Source: UBA5972 sp002430125 (GTDB taxonomy: Bacteria; Pseudomonadota; Alphaproteobacteria; Rhodobacterales; Rhodobacteraceae). From it: a DNA stretch of 64,000 bases. Location: assembly GCA_937892915.1 (NCBI GenBank), contig CALBIC010000101.1, forward strand, positions 40,738-104,737. The letters run 5' to 3'. This document shows positions 16,846-25,838 of the stretch, in pieces. The position numbers were made by a program, and so were the translations under genes. Positions within the stretch are counted from its first letter, which is position 1, and each line of letters opens with the position of its first letter. A model generated the notes under the pieces. It saw only the letters and a program-made list of their open reading frames with translations, was not told where the DNA came from and did no database searches.

Positions 16846-18198
16846 ATGCCCACAGCCCTCGTTATCCTCGCCGCCGGGATCGGCAGCCGGATGGAATCGG
16901 ACCTGCCGAAAGTTCTGCATAAACTTGCCGGCGCGCCTTTGTTAGCGCATGCCATGCGGGCCGGTTTGGCGGTCGAGGCCGAGCGGATTATCGTTGTTGC
17001 CGGTCACGGCGCTGCGGCGGTTGAAAAGGCCGCGCAGGCGATTGATGCGGATGTTGAGATTGTCGTTCAGGACGAACAACTTGGTACAGCACATGCCGTC
17101 AATCAGGCGTGCGCGGCGCTTGCGGATTTTGACGGCGACGTTATCGTGCTTTATGGCGACACGCCGTTTATCCGCCCGGATACCTTGCTGGACATGTTGG
17201 CCAAACGCGCCAAAGGGCCTGCGGTGGTCATACTGGGATTCGAGGCAGCCAATCCCGGGCGATATGGCCGCCTGATCGTTAACGGCGGCGCGCTTGAGGC
17301 AATCGTCGAAGCGAAAGAGGCGACACCAGAACAACTGGCCGTGACGTTATGCAACTCTGGCGTTGTCTGCGCAAATTCCAAGCAATTATTTGATCTTGTT
17401 GCAAAAGTTGGAAACAAAAATGCCGCCGGTGAATATTACCTGACCGATATCGTGGAGATTGCCCGCGCCCGGGGCCTTGCAGCGACGACGGTCACCTGTG
17501 ACGAGGCTGAAACCCTTGGCATCAACAGTCGCGGCGAACTTGCCGCCGCCGAAGCCGCATTTCAGACCCGCGCGCGACGCGAGGCGGTGGAAAACGGTGT
17601 TGCCATGATGGCCCCTGAAACCGTCTGGTTTGCCTATGACACCCTGATCGGACGCGACGCAACACTTGGCCCCAACGTGGTTTTTGGCCCCGGTGTCACG
17701 GTCGAAAGCGGTGCCGAGATCAAAGCCTTCAGCCATCTGGAAGGCTGTCATGTCAGCCAAGGCGCTGTGGTCGGCCCGTTCGCGCGCCTGCGTCCCGGAG
17801 CCGAGATTGCCGACAACGCCCGCATCGGCAATTTCGTCGAAATCAAAGCCGCATTGATCGGTGAGGGTGCCAAGGTGAACCACCTGTCTTATATCGGCGA
17901 CGCCGAGATCGGGGTGGATGCCAATATCGGGGCAGGCACAATCACCTGCAATTATGACGGCGTGATGAAACATCAGACCGTGATCGGCGCGCGCGCCTTT
18001 ATCGGCTCGAACACGTCGCTTGTGGCGCCGGTGACAGTTGGGCGGGACGCAATGACAGGTTCCGGTTCGGTCATCACACAGGATGTGCCAGCCGAAGCTA
18101 TGGCGATTGGACGGTCAAAACAGGTCAACAAGCCGGGCTTGGCTGTGCGGTTGATGGATCGTTTGCTGACGATCAAAGCCAATAAATTGAAGGGTTAA
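16846..18198 (+). CDS. glmU: Bifunctional N-acetylglucosamine-1-phosphate uridyltransferase/glucosamine-1-phosphate acetyltransferase
   Basis: A 450-residue cytoplasmic enzyme that makes UDP-GlcNAc for peptidoglycan and lipopolysaccharide. The N-terminal nucleotidyltransferase domain starts with LAAGIGSRMESDLPKVLH (residues 8-25), the LxxGxGTRM-type loop and lysine, and contains the QLGTAHAV uridine segment. From about residue 250 a left-handed beta-helix of hexapeptide repeats begins (many I/V-G-x-x-x-x turns), with NFVEIKAA and GAGTITCNYDG, the acetyl-CoA and active-site regions. Three bases separate its TAA from the glmS ATG, so the two form an operon that covers consecutive steps of amino-sugar synthesis. 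Confidence 0.96.
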   Translation: MPTALVILAAGIGSRMESDLPKVLHKLAGAPLLAHAMRAGLAVEAERIIVVAGHGAAAVEKAAQAIDADVEIVVQDEQLGTAHAVNQACAALADFDGDVIVLYGDTPFIRPDTLLDMLAKRAKGPAVVILGFEAANPGRYGRLIVNGGALEAIVEAKEATPEQLAVTLCNSGVVCANSKQLFDLVAKVGNKNAAGEYYLTDIVEIARARGLAATTVTCDEAETLGINSRGELAAAEAAFQTRARREAVENGVAMMAPETVWFAYDTLIGRDATLGPNVVFGPGVTVESGAEIKAFSHLEGCHVSQGAVVGPFARLRPGAEIADNARIGNFVEIKAALIGEGAKVNHLSYIGDAEIGVDANIGAGTITCNYDGVMKHQTVIGARAFIGSNTSLVAPVTVGRDAMTGSGSVITQDVPAEAMAIGRSKQVNKPGLAVRLMDRLLTIKANKLKG

Positions 18199-18201
18199 CA
18201 T

Positions 18202-20025
18202 ATGTGTGGAATCGTTGGGATACTTGGCAAACACGAAGTGTCGCCCCTGATATTGGACGCGCTAAAGCGACTGGAATATCGCGGCTATGACAGTGCTGGC
18301 ATCGCCACAATCAACAACGGCATCCTGTCGCGCCGCCGGGCTCTGGGCAAACTGATCAACCTCAGCGACCTTTTGGTACATGACCCGCTGCCCGGTAAAT
18401 CAGGCATTGGTCATACCCGTTGGGCCACGCATGGCGCACCGACCGTGAGCAACGCGCATCCGCATCAGGCCGGGCGCGTCGCCGTTGTGCATAACGGCAT
18501 TATCGAGAATTTCCGCGACCTGAAGGCTGAACTTAAGGCCAAGGGCCATAGCTTTGAAACCGAAACCGACACCGAAACCATCGCCTTGATCTTCAGTGAT
18601 TTTCTCAATGCCGGAGACGACCCGAAACAAGCCGTCCAGAACACCATCGCCCGGCTTGAAGGCGCGTTCGCACTGGCATTTCTGCTGGATGGCGAAGAAG
18701 ACATGATGATCGCTGCCCGCAAAGGCTCGCCCTTGGCAATTGGTCACGGCGACGGTGAAATGTACCTTGGGTCCGACGCGCTGGCGCTGGCACCGATGAC
18801 CGATCGCGTCACCTATCTGGAAGAAGGCGACTGGGCGATCATCCGCCGCGCCGGCGCTGAGATTTACGACGCAAACGGCCAGCGCGCCAATCGCGAAATG
18901 CGTAAAATCCACCGGCAGACCGAGGCGAATGACAAAGCTGGCCATAAGCATTTCATGGCCAAAGAAATCGCCGAGCAACCCGCAGTTCTGAGGGACGCAA
19001 TCAGCCATTATTTGTCAGCCGACCGCAAAGCCATTCACCTGCCGGAAGGTGAAATTGACTTTACCGCCATTGACTGCATCACCATGGTCGCCTGCGGCAC
19101 CGCGTATCTGGCCTGCAACGTGGCGAAATACTGGTTTGAAACCCTCGCCCGGATCCCGGTTGAATTAGACGTCGCCAGCGAATTTCGGTATCGCGAACCG
19201 CCGTTATCGCCAAAATCGCTGGCGGTTTTCGTCAGCCAATCGGGCGAAACCGCCGACACTTTGGCTGCTTTGCGGTATTGCTCGGGAAAAGTCGCGAAAG
19301 TCGTTTCAGTCGTGAATGTGTCCGAAAGCTCGATCGCGCGCGACAGCGATCTGGCCTTGCCGATCCTTGCGGGTGTTGAAATCGGTGTGGCCTCGACCAA
19401 GGCGTTTACCTGCCAATTGGTGGCGCTGGTCAGTCTGGCAATTTTGGCAGCACGCCAGCGCGGTGAAATTAACAGCACACGCGAGGCGGAACTGGTTGGT
19501 CAATTAGAGAGTCTGCCGGGCATTGTGAACACCGCCCTTGCCACCGAAAAAAGCATCCGTCTGGTCGCCCGCCAATTGGCAAAAGCCAGTGACGTGTTGT
19601 TTCTTGGCCGAGGTCTGATGTATCCGTTGGCGATGGAAGGTGCGTTAAAGCTTAAAGAAATCAGCTATATACATGCCGAGGGTTATGCCAGTGGCGAGCT
19701 GAAACACGGCCCCATCGCGCTGATCGACAAACACATGCCGGTGGTGGTTTTCGCCCCGAAAGATGCGCTGTTTGATAAGACCATTTCCAATATGCAGGAG
19801 GTCATGGCGCGGGGCGGAAAAATCATCCTGATCACCGACAAAGCCGGTGCTGCCGAGGCCGATGAAGGGGTCTGGAAAACCCTGATCATGCCCGATGTCC
19901 CGCCGTTTTTCGCGCCAATCCTATACGCAATCCCAGCGCAATTGCTGGCTTACCACACTGCTGTCACCAAGGGCACCGATGTGGATCAGCCGCGCAATCT
20001 GGCCAAATCCGTGACCGTCGAATGA
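18202..20025 (+). CDS. glmS: Glutamine--fructose-6-phosphate aminotransferase (isomerizing)
   Basis: A 607-residue enzyme that converts fructose-6-phosphate and glutamine to glucosamine-6-phosphate, the first step of UDP-GlcNAc synthesis. The N-terminal glutaminase uses Cys2 (MCGIVG), with HTRWATHG and HNGIIENF around it. Two SIS sugar-isomerase domains follow, with the SQSGETADT phosphate loop and, near the C terminus, HAEGYASGELKHGPIAL. The protein ends with LAKSVTVE, the invariant C-terminal tail. The stop overlaps the next gene by four bases (ATGA). Confidence 0.97.
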   Translation: MCGIVGILGKHEVSPLILDALKRLEYRGYDSAGIATINNGILSRRRALGKLINLSDLLVHDPLPGKSGIGHTRWATHGAPTVSNAHPHQAGRVAVVHNGIIENFRDLKAELKAKGHSFETETDTETIALIFSDFLNAGDDPKQAVQNTIARLEGAFALAFLLDGEEDMMIAARKGSPLAIGHGDGEMYLGSDALALAPMTDRVTYLEEGDWAIIRRAGAEIYDANGQRANREMRKIHRQTEANDKAGHKHFMAKEIAEQPAVLRDAISHYLSADRKAIHLPEGEIDFTAIDCITMVACGTAYLACNVAKYWFETLARIPVELDVASEFRYREPPLSPKSLAVFVSQSGETADTLAALRYCSGKVAKVVSVVNVSESSIARDSDLALPILAGVEIGVASTKAFTCQLVALVSLAILAARQRGEINSTREAELVGQLESLPGIVNTALATEKSIRLVARQLAKASDVLFLGRGLMYPLAMEGALKLKEISYIHAEGYASGELKHGPIALIDKHMPVVVFAPKDALFDKTISNMQEVMARGGKIILITDKAGAAEADEGVWKTLIMPDVPPFFAPILYAIPAQLLAYHTAVTKGTDVDQPRNLAKSVTVE

Positions 20026-20723
20026 CCCCGGAACAAGCGATTGACGCCCTCAAATCGCTGATCGAACCGGGGCGTGCGCCGGGCATAGCCGCTTACCACA
20101 AACAGACCCGTGACGTTCTGGGGATATCCAACCCTGCGATGAACGACTTCGCCAAAACATGGCGGCAAACGCTGCCGGTCACCGAACGCGTGATTCTGGC
20201 CGATGCCCTGTGGCAAACCGATATTTTCGAAGCACGAATCATCGCCGCAAAACTGCTGACCCAAGCCCGTATTCGGCCTGATGAAGCTGTCTGGTCCCTG
20301 ATCCAAAGCTGGGTGCCGGAATTTGACAGTTGGGCCATTGCCGATCACGTTTGCGGCGCGGGCGAAAAGCGTGTCGTTACGGACTTCGCACGCCTCGATC
20401 AAGTCGAATTATGGACGACGTCAGACCACATGTGGACCCGACGTGCCGCGCTTGTGATCACCCTGCCCTTTACCAAGTCACGCAACGCGAAACCGGATGA
20501 ACTGCACGCCCGCGAACGGATATTGGGCTGGGCGGCGGGCTATGTCGATGATCCTGCTTGGTTTATTCAAAAAGCCGTGGCCTGGTGGCTGCGTGACCTC
20601 AGCAAACGCGATCCCGAACGGGTGCGTGCATTTCTGGCGGAATATGGCGACCGGATGAAACCGTTTGCCCGCAAAGAGGCTGGGAAATACTTATCCCCAG
20701 TCATTGCCGACACGGCAGATTGA
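20022..20723 (+). CDS. DNA alkylation repair protein, AlkD-like
   Basis: A 233-residue alpha-helical protein with the pattern of HEAT-like repeats found in AlkD-type DNA glycosylases, which remove 3- and 7-alkylpurines. Helpful segments are the aromatic-acidic PEFDSWAIADHVC and the repeat MWTRRAALVITLPFTK. The tryptophan-rich WFIQKAVAWWLRDLSKRDPERV matches the conserved C-terminal part of PF08713. The ATG overlaps the glmS stop by four bases, so it is expressed with the cell-wall precursor genes, a pairing without an obvious biochemical reason. Relatives include inactive members, so glycosylase activity is not assured. Confidence 0.82.
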   Translation: MTPEQAIDALKSLIEPGRAPGIAAYHKQTRDVLGISNPAMNDFAKTWRQTLPVTERVILADALWQTDIFEARIIAAKLLTQARIRPDEAVWSLIQSWVPEFDSWAIADHVCGAGEKRVVTDFARLDQVELWTTSDHMWTRRAALVITLPFTKSRNAKPDELHARERILGWAAGYVDDPAWFIQKAVAWWLRDLSKRDPERVRAFLAEYGDRMKPFARKEAGKYLSPVIADTAD

Positions 20724-20780
20724 ACTATTGGCCGCATTCAACATCTTCCATCAAGCTTTGGAAAAGGCTATACTGGCTGT

Positions 20781-21791
20781 ATGACCCAAGCACCCAGCCT
20801 GATTGATCCATTCCAGCGTGCCATAACCTATCTTCGGGTTTCGGTAACTGACCGCTGCGATTTTCGTTGTGTTTACTGCATGTCGGAAAACATGACATTT
20901 CTGCCCAAACGCGATCTTCTGACGCTCGAAGAACTTGATCGCTTGTGCACTGTATTCATCAGCCAAGGCGTTAAGAAAATCCGCATCACCGGCGGTGAAC
21001 CCTTGGTGCGGCGCGGGATTATGGAATTTTTCAGCGCCATGTCGCGGCATCTGACCAGTGGTGCTTTGAACGAACTGACGCTGACAACCAATGGATCGCA
21101 GTTGCGCAAATATGCCGCCGACTTGGCGCGATTCGGGGTTAAACGCATTAATGTCTCGATGGACACCCTTAACGAAGCCAAATTCGCCAAGATCACCCGC
21201 TGGGGCCGGCTTGCGCAGGTTTTGGATGGAATTGACGCAGCCCAGGCGGCTGGCTTGCGCGTGAAAATCAACATGGTGGCCTTAAAGGGCACCAATGACG
21301 ACGAACTATTTGATATGCTGGCCTTCTGTGCTGATCGCGGCATGGACATGACAGTGATCGAAGTCATGCCAATGGGCGATATTGATGACGCGGAACGGCT
21401 GGATCAATATTGGCCCCTGTCAGATGTCGAAGCACAACTGGCCGATCGGTTTTCGATGACCGACCTTGCTGAATCCACCGGCGGCCCGGCGCGGTACAAA
21501 CGGATCAATGAAACCGGGCAAAAAGTCGGGTTCATCACGCCGCTTACACATAATTTCTGCGAATCCTGCAATCGGGTGCGGCTGACCTGTACCGGGCAAT
21601 TGTTTCAATGCCTTGGTCAAGAAGGCGAATTTGACCTGCGCCGTGTTTTGCGGGAAAGTAACGACGACCAGGATGTGATCACAGCCCTGCACAAGGCCGT
21701 CACACTCAAGCCACGCGGTCATGATTTTGACTACTCACGGCAGAATGTCCAAGGCCGGATGACCCGCCACATGAGCCATACGGGCGGCTGA
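20781..21791 (+). CDS. moaA: GTP 3',8-cyclase, molybdenum cofactor synthesis
   Basis: A 336-residue radical-SAM enzyme that, with MoaC, turns GTP into cyclic pyranopterin monophosphate. The N-terminal cluster is CDFRCVYC (C26, C30, C33), followed by TGGEPLVRRG for SAM binding. The second, C-terminal [4Fe-4S] site is FCESCNRVRLTC and the later FQC. The chain ends in the required Gly-Gly tail (HTGG). No moaC, moaE or moeA is nearby in this window, so it is a solitary gene placed after the glmUS-alkD operon. Confidence 0.96.
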   Translation: MTQAPSLIDPFQRAITYLRVSVTDRCDFRCVYCMSENMTFLPKRDLLTLEELDRLCTVFISQGVKKIRITGGEPLVRRGIMEFFSAMSRHLTSGALNELTLTTNGSQLRKYAADLARFGVKRINVSMDTLNEAKFAKITRWGRLAQVLDGIDAAQAAGLRVKINMVALKGTNDDELFDMLAFCADRGMDMTVIEVMPMGDIDDAERLDQYWPLSDVEAQLADRFSMTDLAESTGGPARYKRINETGQKVGFITPLTHNFCESCNRVRLTCTGQLFQCLGQEGEFDLRRVLRESNDDQDVITALHKAVTLKPRGHDFDYSRQNVQGRMTRHMSHTGG

Positions 21792-21849
21792 GTACAACCC
21801 TTAAAATATCGGTGATTTCATACGGTTGCAGCGCTTTATTGCTGTGGAT

Positions 21850-21881
21850 TATTTATATTGACTGATGAGTCAATATAAATA
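21850..21881. terminator. Long perfect AT-rich hairpin, bidirectional terminator
   Basis: A 14-bp perfect stem (21850-21863 with 21868-21881) closes a GATG tetraloop between the convergent ends of moaA and the olsB-like gene. Because the stem is AT-rich with T and A runs at its feet, it can act as a terminator on both strands. The unusually low GC compared with the surroundings is notable. Confidence 0.65.
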
Positions 21882-21937
21882 GATAAAACGACAATCTAAT
21901 GTTAAATATGGTGAACCTGCCACAACATATTGATAAA

Positions 21938-22669
21938 TCACGCGGAAAGTGTACGCAGCATTCTGGCCCTACCAACTGGAATTTCTGCAATCTTAAGCGC
22001 CGTGTACACATGCATCGTGTTCATATTCCGGTCGATTACCGCGTGATCTGACACCCGCCCGCCCATGGACAAATAACTGCGCAACAAAGGCGGCAGACCG
22101 CTGAGGGCGGCTTTGGGATCAAAATCCGCTGGTTTCATAGCCCTAAAGCGAAAGGTTTCCGCCGCTCGTCCACCAACCTGATCGGTCGCCGCCAGTAGAT
22201 ATTTTTCTGAGAGGTACTGAAAACTTGACCAAAAAGGCATTGGATCGGTTCCGTTGAAGGACGAGCAGCCAAACAGCATACCCACCCCGCGTTCATCCAC
22301 CAAACGCGTTATTGCGGCCCAGGCGACACGCAAAATATCCGGGTCAAAACTGGCAGGATCAACACAGAATCGACCGACCTCCAATAGGGGGTGTGGATAC
22401 GCGTTATGGTTGGACAAGTCGTAAAACTGTGCGGAATAAGCCGATGCCAAAGCCGACCCATTTGGAAAAAACATCACGCGAAAACAACAAACTATCGCCT
22501 TGGTCGCGGCAACCTCTACCAATACATGCGTGCAAACGGCATCATAATCGTCGCGGTCAGACCGCCCGTCCAACGAAAACGCGCGTGCGCGCAGCGCCAA
22601 CGCTGATGTCAATTCATCGTCCGACACCGCGATTCGCACCCGATATTTACCTTTGGGCAACAAGATCAT
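21938..22669 (-). CDS. GNAT-family ornithine acyltransferase-like protein (OlsB type)
   Basis: A 243-residue protein with the OlsB/hemolysin-like acyltransferase pattern. An early VSDDELTSALALRARAF segment is followed by CFRVMFF, YDLSNHNAYPHPLLEVGRFCVDP with its central E-x-GRF-x-V motif, and CSSFNGTDP. OlsB transfers a 3-hydroxyacyl group from ACP to ornithine, the first step of ornithine-lipid synthesis. No olsA is adjacent, so the pathway call is provisional. The ATG at 22669 has AAGGA upstream; a GTG at 22705 would add 12 residues with no good ribosome binding site. It ends near the moaA terminator and diverges from msrB. Confidence 0.75.
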   Translation of the reverse strand: MILLPKGKYRVRIAVSDDELTSALALRARAFSLDGRSDRDDYDAVCTHVLVEVAATKAIVCCFRVMFFPNGSALASAYSAQFYDLSNHNAYPHPLLEVGRFCVDPASFDPDILRVAWAAITRLVDERGVGMLFGCSSFNGTDPMPFWSSFQYLSEKYLLAATDQVGGRAAETFRFRAMKPADFDPKAALSGLPPLLRSYLSMGGRVSDHAVIDRNMNTMHVYTALKIAEIPVGRARMLRTLSA

Positions 22670-22799
22670 CCGCTTTCCTTGTCCAAGACCACTCAACACG
22701 CCCACTGGGGTAGAAATCGGGTCTTGCCGCGCTTACATAGCCATGATTGGAATAATTAGAAGACGTTTCGCAAATCTAACAAAACAGGAAAGGGTGAAA

Positions 22800-23198
22800 A
22801 TGCCGCCTAAAGTCACAAAAACAGATCAGGAATGGCGTGCGCAATTGTCGGACCTTGCCTATAAAGTCAGCCGCAAAAGCGCCACTGAACGGGCGCACAG
22901 CCACGACAATTTCCCCAAATCCAACGGCATGTTTACCTGCACCTGCTGTGGGGCCGATTTGTTTGACGCCGCCACCAAGTTTGAAAGCGGCACCGGATGG
23001 CCGTCGTTTTACGCCCCCATGTCCAAAGAAGCGGTCGGCGAGAAATCCGACAACACGCTTTTTATGCGCCGCACCGAAGTTCACTGCGCGGATTGCGAAG
23101 CCCATCTTGGCCATATTTTTCCCGATGGCCCCAACCCGACAGGGCTGCGGTATTGCATCAACGGCGTCGCACTTGATTTCAAACCAAACGACGACTGA
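22800..23198 (+). CDS. msrB: Peptide-methionine (R)-S-oxide reductase
   Basis: A 132-residue repair enzyme that reduces methionine-R-sulfoxide in proteins. Visible are the zinc pairs C47-x-x-C50 and C96-x-x-C99, the substrate loop GTGWPSF (64-70), HLGHIFPDGP, and the catalytic cysteine C119 in RYCINGVALDF. The start at 22800 follows an AGGAAAGGG ribosome binding site; the longer open frame back to 22653 overlaps the divergent gene and is not likely. It has no signal peptide, so it is cytoplasmic. It converges on bamE with only 17 bases between the stops. Confidence 0.95.
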   Translation: MPPKVTKTDQEWRAQLSDLAYKVSRKSATERAHSHDNFPKSNGMFTCTCCGADLFDAATKFESGTGWPSFYAPMSKEAVGEKSDNTLFMRRTEVHCADCEAHLGHIFPDGPNPTGLRYCINGVALDFKPNDD

Positions 23199-23206
23199 AA
23201 CCCCGC

Positions 23207-23230
23207 AAGGCGCTGCTATTGCAGCGCTTT
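23207..23230. terminator. Hairpin between convergent msrB and bamE
   Basis: AAGGCGCTGC (23207-23216) pairs with GCAGCGCTTT (23221-23230) around a TATT loop, with one G-T wobble. It starts just after the msrB stop and includes the last codons of bamE, so a terminator seems to have been built into the bamE 3' end. Confidence 0.5.
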
Positions 23231-23671
23231 GCCGATATCAACGTTTGCGATGTTTTGCATCAATTGCCGCACAAAGCTAAAGGCTTTGATGCCGCTGGTG
23301 GTCACCCGGCGGTTCAGCACAATTACCCGGCCATCTTTCAAGGTGAACCGCTCGATATTCTGCACGACGCCACGATTGCTGAAACTGATCGCAACCAACT
23401 GGCGGTCGATCACTTTGGGCTGATTATAGGTGAGATGTTTGATCCGGCTGGAAAGATAATACCAACCGCTGCTTTTCAGCACACCCGTGCTTGACGGGCG
23501 GCCAATCGCCGCTTCGACCGTCGCGCGGGTATCACGACCAACCGTGATCGCTTGCAGTTCCGTATCTGTTGGCGCATATCCATGGTTGGTAAAGGACGCA
23601 GCGCATCCCATTAATGCTGTCAACAAAAGCCCCAGAACCGTCCGTCGCGCGTGGATTGCAATTCTTGCCAT
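23216..23671 (-). CDS. bamE: Outer membrane protein assembly factor BamE (SmpA/OmlA) lipoprotein
   Basis: A 151-residue lipoprotein of the outer-membrane beta-barrel assembly complex. The start at 23671 gives a basic N terminus and the lipobox LMGC at about residues 19-22. The mature domain has the family segments LQAITVGRDTRATVEAAIGRPSS and GWYYLSSRIKHLTY, then the beta strands VVQNIERFTLKDGR. Alphaproteobacterial BamE proteins are short and divergent, so the name relies on this motif order and on the gene position next to the DUF177-rpmF-plsX block. An upstream ATG at 23686 is possible. Confidence 0.85.
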   Translation of the reverse strand: MARIAIHARRTVLGLLLTALMGCAASFTNHGYAPTDTELQAITVGRDTRATVEAAIGRPSSTGVLKSSGWYYLSSRIKHLTYNQPKVIDRQLVAISFSNRGVVQNIERFTLKDGRVIVLNRRVTTSGIKAFSFVRQLMQNIANVDIGKALQ

Positions 23672-23784
23672 TATGCCCCCGTGCATGTCTGCTCGTAACT
23701 TACTTGCCGACTTACCTAACACGTGCAAAACAAGCAAGAAAGTTGACGCCGAAACGGCGAATAACCTGAAAAAGGTAAGAATTG

Positions 23785-24354
23785 ATGCCAAAAGTCCCCC
23801 CTGCCGACACTGTTAACGCCGAAGAGTTTACTGCAATCTTGCGGGTCAAGGCCCTCAAGGAACGCGGGCAAACAGATTTTGATCTGACCCCGCCTGCCGC
23901 TTTTCGCCGCCAAACAGCCGAAGATCTTAACCTGATTGATATCCGAAAATTGAAGTTTTCGGGGCAGATTATCCGGCTAAATCAGGCTGACTGGCAGTTG
24001 ACGGCAAAACTTGGGGCGACGGTTGTGCAGGCCTGCGTTATCACCGGTGCACCGGTCACCAACCGGTTCGATGTGCCTGTGCGGCGGGTTTTTCTGAAAG
24101 ATTTTCGTCTGGCAGACACACCGGGAGAAACCCGTTTTGATGGCGATGACGAGGCCGAGCCGTTGACCGAGGTTATCGATCTTGCGGCCATAATGTGCGA
24201 ATCTCTGGCTTTGGCCTTGCCAGACTATCCCCGCGCACCGGGTGCTGAACTGGGCGAATCCGTGTTTACAGCCCCCGGTCAGGCCCCGTTGCGCGATGGT
24301 GACGTGAAACCGTTTGCAGCTTTGGCTGCATTGCGGGATAAATCGGGCGAATAG
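23785..24354 (+). CDS. DUF177 (YceD-like) protein
   Basis: A 189-residue cytoplasmic protein of the YceD/DUF177 family. The central segment VVQACVITGAPVTNRFDVPVRRVFL matches the family's C-x-x-T-x-x-P motif, followed by an acidic stretch and a LAxLxxLRD-type end. YceD-family genes are almost always beside rpmF, as here, and have been linked to 23S rRNA maturation in plants and to lipid/ribosome coordination by context. The start at 23785 was chosen over a TTG at 23782. It diverges from bamE across about 110 bases. Confidence 0.85.
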   Translation: MPKVPPADTVNAEEFTAILRVKALKERGQTDFDLTPPAAFRRQTAEDLNLIDIRKLKFSGQIIRLNQADWQLTAKLGATVVQACVITGAPVTNRFDVPVRRVFLKDFRLADTPGETRFDGDDEAEPLTEVIDLAAIMCESLALALPDYPRAPGAELGESVFTAPGQAPLRDGDVKPFAALAALRDKSGE

Positions 24355-24504
24355 GAGGAAATAGCCCTTGCGGATTCTGGTTATGTCAGTATTTTCGCGG
24401 CTTCCTTTCCAATCCAGATTGGCGAGTGTATATGCACGTGCATATCTTCACGATGATGCTGGAATAAATTCCGGGCCCTGTCCCGACAAAACCGAGGTTG
24501 TGAC

Positions 24505-24711
24505 ATGGCTGTCCCGAAAAGTAAGATCACCCGCTCGCGCACTGGTATGCGCCGTTCCCACGATGCATTGGTTGCGGCCAATCCCAACGAATGCTCGAAC
24601 TGCGGCGAGCTTAAGCGCCCACATCATGTTTGCCCGTCTTGTGGCACCTATTCGGGTCGTGAAGTCGTCGCTGTGGCCGACGAAATCGATCTGGACGACG
24701 ACGCAGCATAA
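24505..24711 (+). CDS. rpmF: 50S ribosomal protein L32
   Basis: A 68-residue large-subunit protein. MAVPKSKITRSRTGMRRSHDAL is the universal L32 N terminus. The CSNCGELKRPHHVCPSCG segment keeps both CxxC pairs, so this is the zinc-binding form rather than the zinc-independent paralogue. An acidic tail (DEIDLDDDAA) follows. It is 150 bases after the DUF177 gene, with no clear hairpin between, and 24 bases before plsX. Confidence 0.97.
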   Translation: MAVPKSKITRSRTGMRRSHDALVAANPNECSNCGELKRPHHVCPSCGTYSGREVVAVADEIDLDDDAA

Positions 24712-24735
24712 ACCTGACGTCGGAGGCATTGCCGT

Positions 24736-25830
24736 ATGACGACCCCGGAAATCCAGACAAACGCTTCTGAGCCCGGTATCGTCATTTCGGTTGATGCAAT
24801 GGGCGGAGATCGTGGTCCAGCCGCTGTGGTGGCTGGCATGGCGTTGTCCGTCGTCAAAAATCCGGACATCCGGTTTATCGTGCATGGCGACGAGGCGGTG
24901 CTGACGCCGCTGATCGCCAAACGTCGCGAACTGTCAGGCAGGTTTATCATTCGACATGCTCCCGATTCGGTCAGCATGGAAGAAAAGCCCAGCCATGTGA
25001 TGCGCCACGGCAAAGATACCTCGATGTGGGGCGCTATCGATTCGGTGCGCGAAGGCGAGGCCCAGGCCGCGGTTTCCTGCGGCAATACCGGCGCCCTGAT
25101 GGCGGTTTCAATGATTCGCCTCAGGAAAGCACCCGGCGTTTCGCGACCGGCAATTGCCGTTCTGTTTCCATCGCGCAGCCCCTCGGGCTTTAATATTTTG
25201 CTGGATGTCGGCGCTGACGTGCGCGCCGATCCATCTGATTTGCTGCAATACGCGCTTATGGGGGCGTCCTATGCCCGCAACAGCCAAAACATGGCCCGCC
25301 CGCGTATCGGCCTTTTGAATGTCGGCACCGAGGACACCAAGGGCCGCGCCGAAATTAAAGAGGCGCATGATCTGATTGCGGCGGCGGCCGACAAAAACAA
25401 CTATGACTATATCGGTTTCGTCGAAGGCAGCGATATACCGTCGGACCGCGTCGATGTTATCGTCACCGACGGGTTCACTGGCAACGTGGCACTGAAAACC
25501 GCCGAGGGTACGGCCCGCTTTTTCTCCAGCTTGCTGCGCGCGCAATTCAAGTCAACGATTTTCGCACGCCTTGGGGCGTTGCTGTCGTATCGCGCCTTAC
25601 AGAAGCTCAACAAACGCACGGATCCGCGCCGGGTTAATGGCGGGGTGTTTTTGGGGCTGAACGGCACCGTGGTCAAATCGCACGGCGCCGCAGATGCAAC
25701 CGGGGTTTCTGCCGCGATTAAACTGGCGTTTCACTTGGCAGAACTGCATTTTACCGAAAAACTGGTGGCACGGGTTGCGTCTGGATCGACCGCGCGCGAA
25801 GATGCCAAACCAGTTCATCCCAACGAGTGA
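24736..25830 (+). CDS. plsX: Phosphate acyltransferase
   Basis: A 364-residue peripheral membrane enzyme that makes acyl-phosphate from acyl-ACP for the PlsX/PlsY phospholipid pathway. The N terminus holds SVDAMGGDRGP, and CGNTGALMA, LLNVGTED and VTDGFTGNVALKTAEG follow in the usual order. The TGA overlaps a GTG that could start fabH, but the better fabH ATG is nine bases downstream. Placement between rpmF and fabH is the widely conserved order. Confidence 0.96.
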   Translation: MTTPEIQTNASEPGIVISVDAMGGDRGPAAVVAGMALSVVKNPDIRFIVHGDEAVLTPLIAKRRELSGRFIIRHAPDSVSMEEKPSHVMRHGKDTSMWGAIDSVREGEAQAAVSCGNTGALMAVSMIRLRKAPGVSRPAIAVLFPSRSPSGFNILLDVGADVRADPSDLLQYALMGASYARNSQNMARPRIGLLNVGTEDTKGRAEIKEAHDLIAAAADKNNYDYIGFVEGSDIPSDRVDVIVTDGFTGNVALKTAEGTARFFSSLLRAQFKSTIFARLGALLSYRALQKLNKRTDPRRVNGGVFLGLNGTVVKSHGAADATGVSAAIKLAFHLAELHFTEKLVARVASGSTAREDAKPVHPNE

Positions 25831-25838
25831 CAGACCAT

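Noticed and set aside
21862..21900. CTGATGAGTC resembling a hammerhead ribozyme core
   Set aside because: The conserved GAAA segment and flanking stems are missing, and the bases belong to the loop and arm of the terminator hairpin.
24368..24739. 123-codon frame overlapping rpmF
   Set aside because: Out of frame with L32, which has unmistakable ribosomal-protein sequence and its own start.
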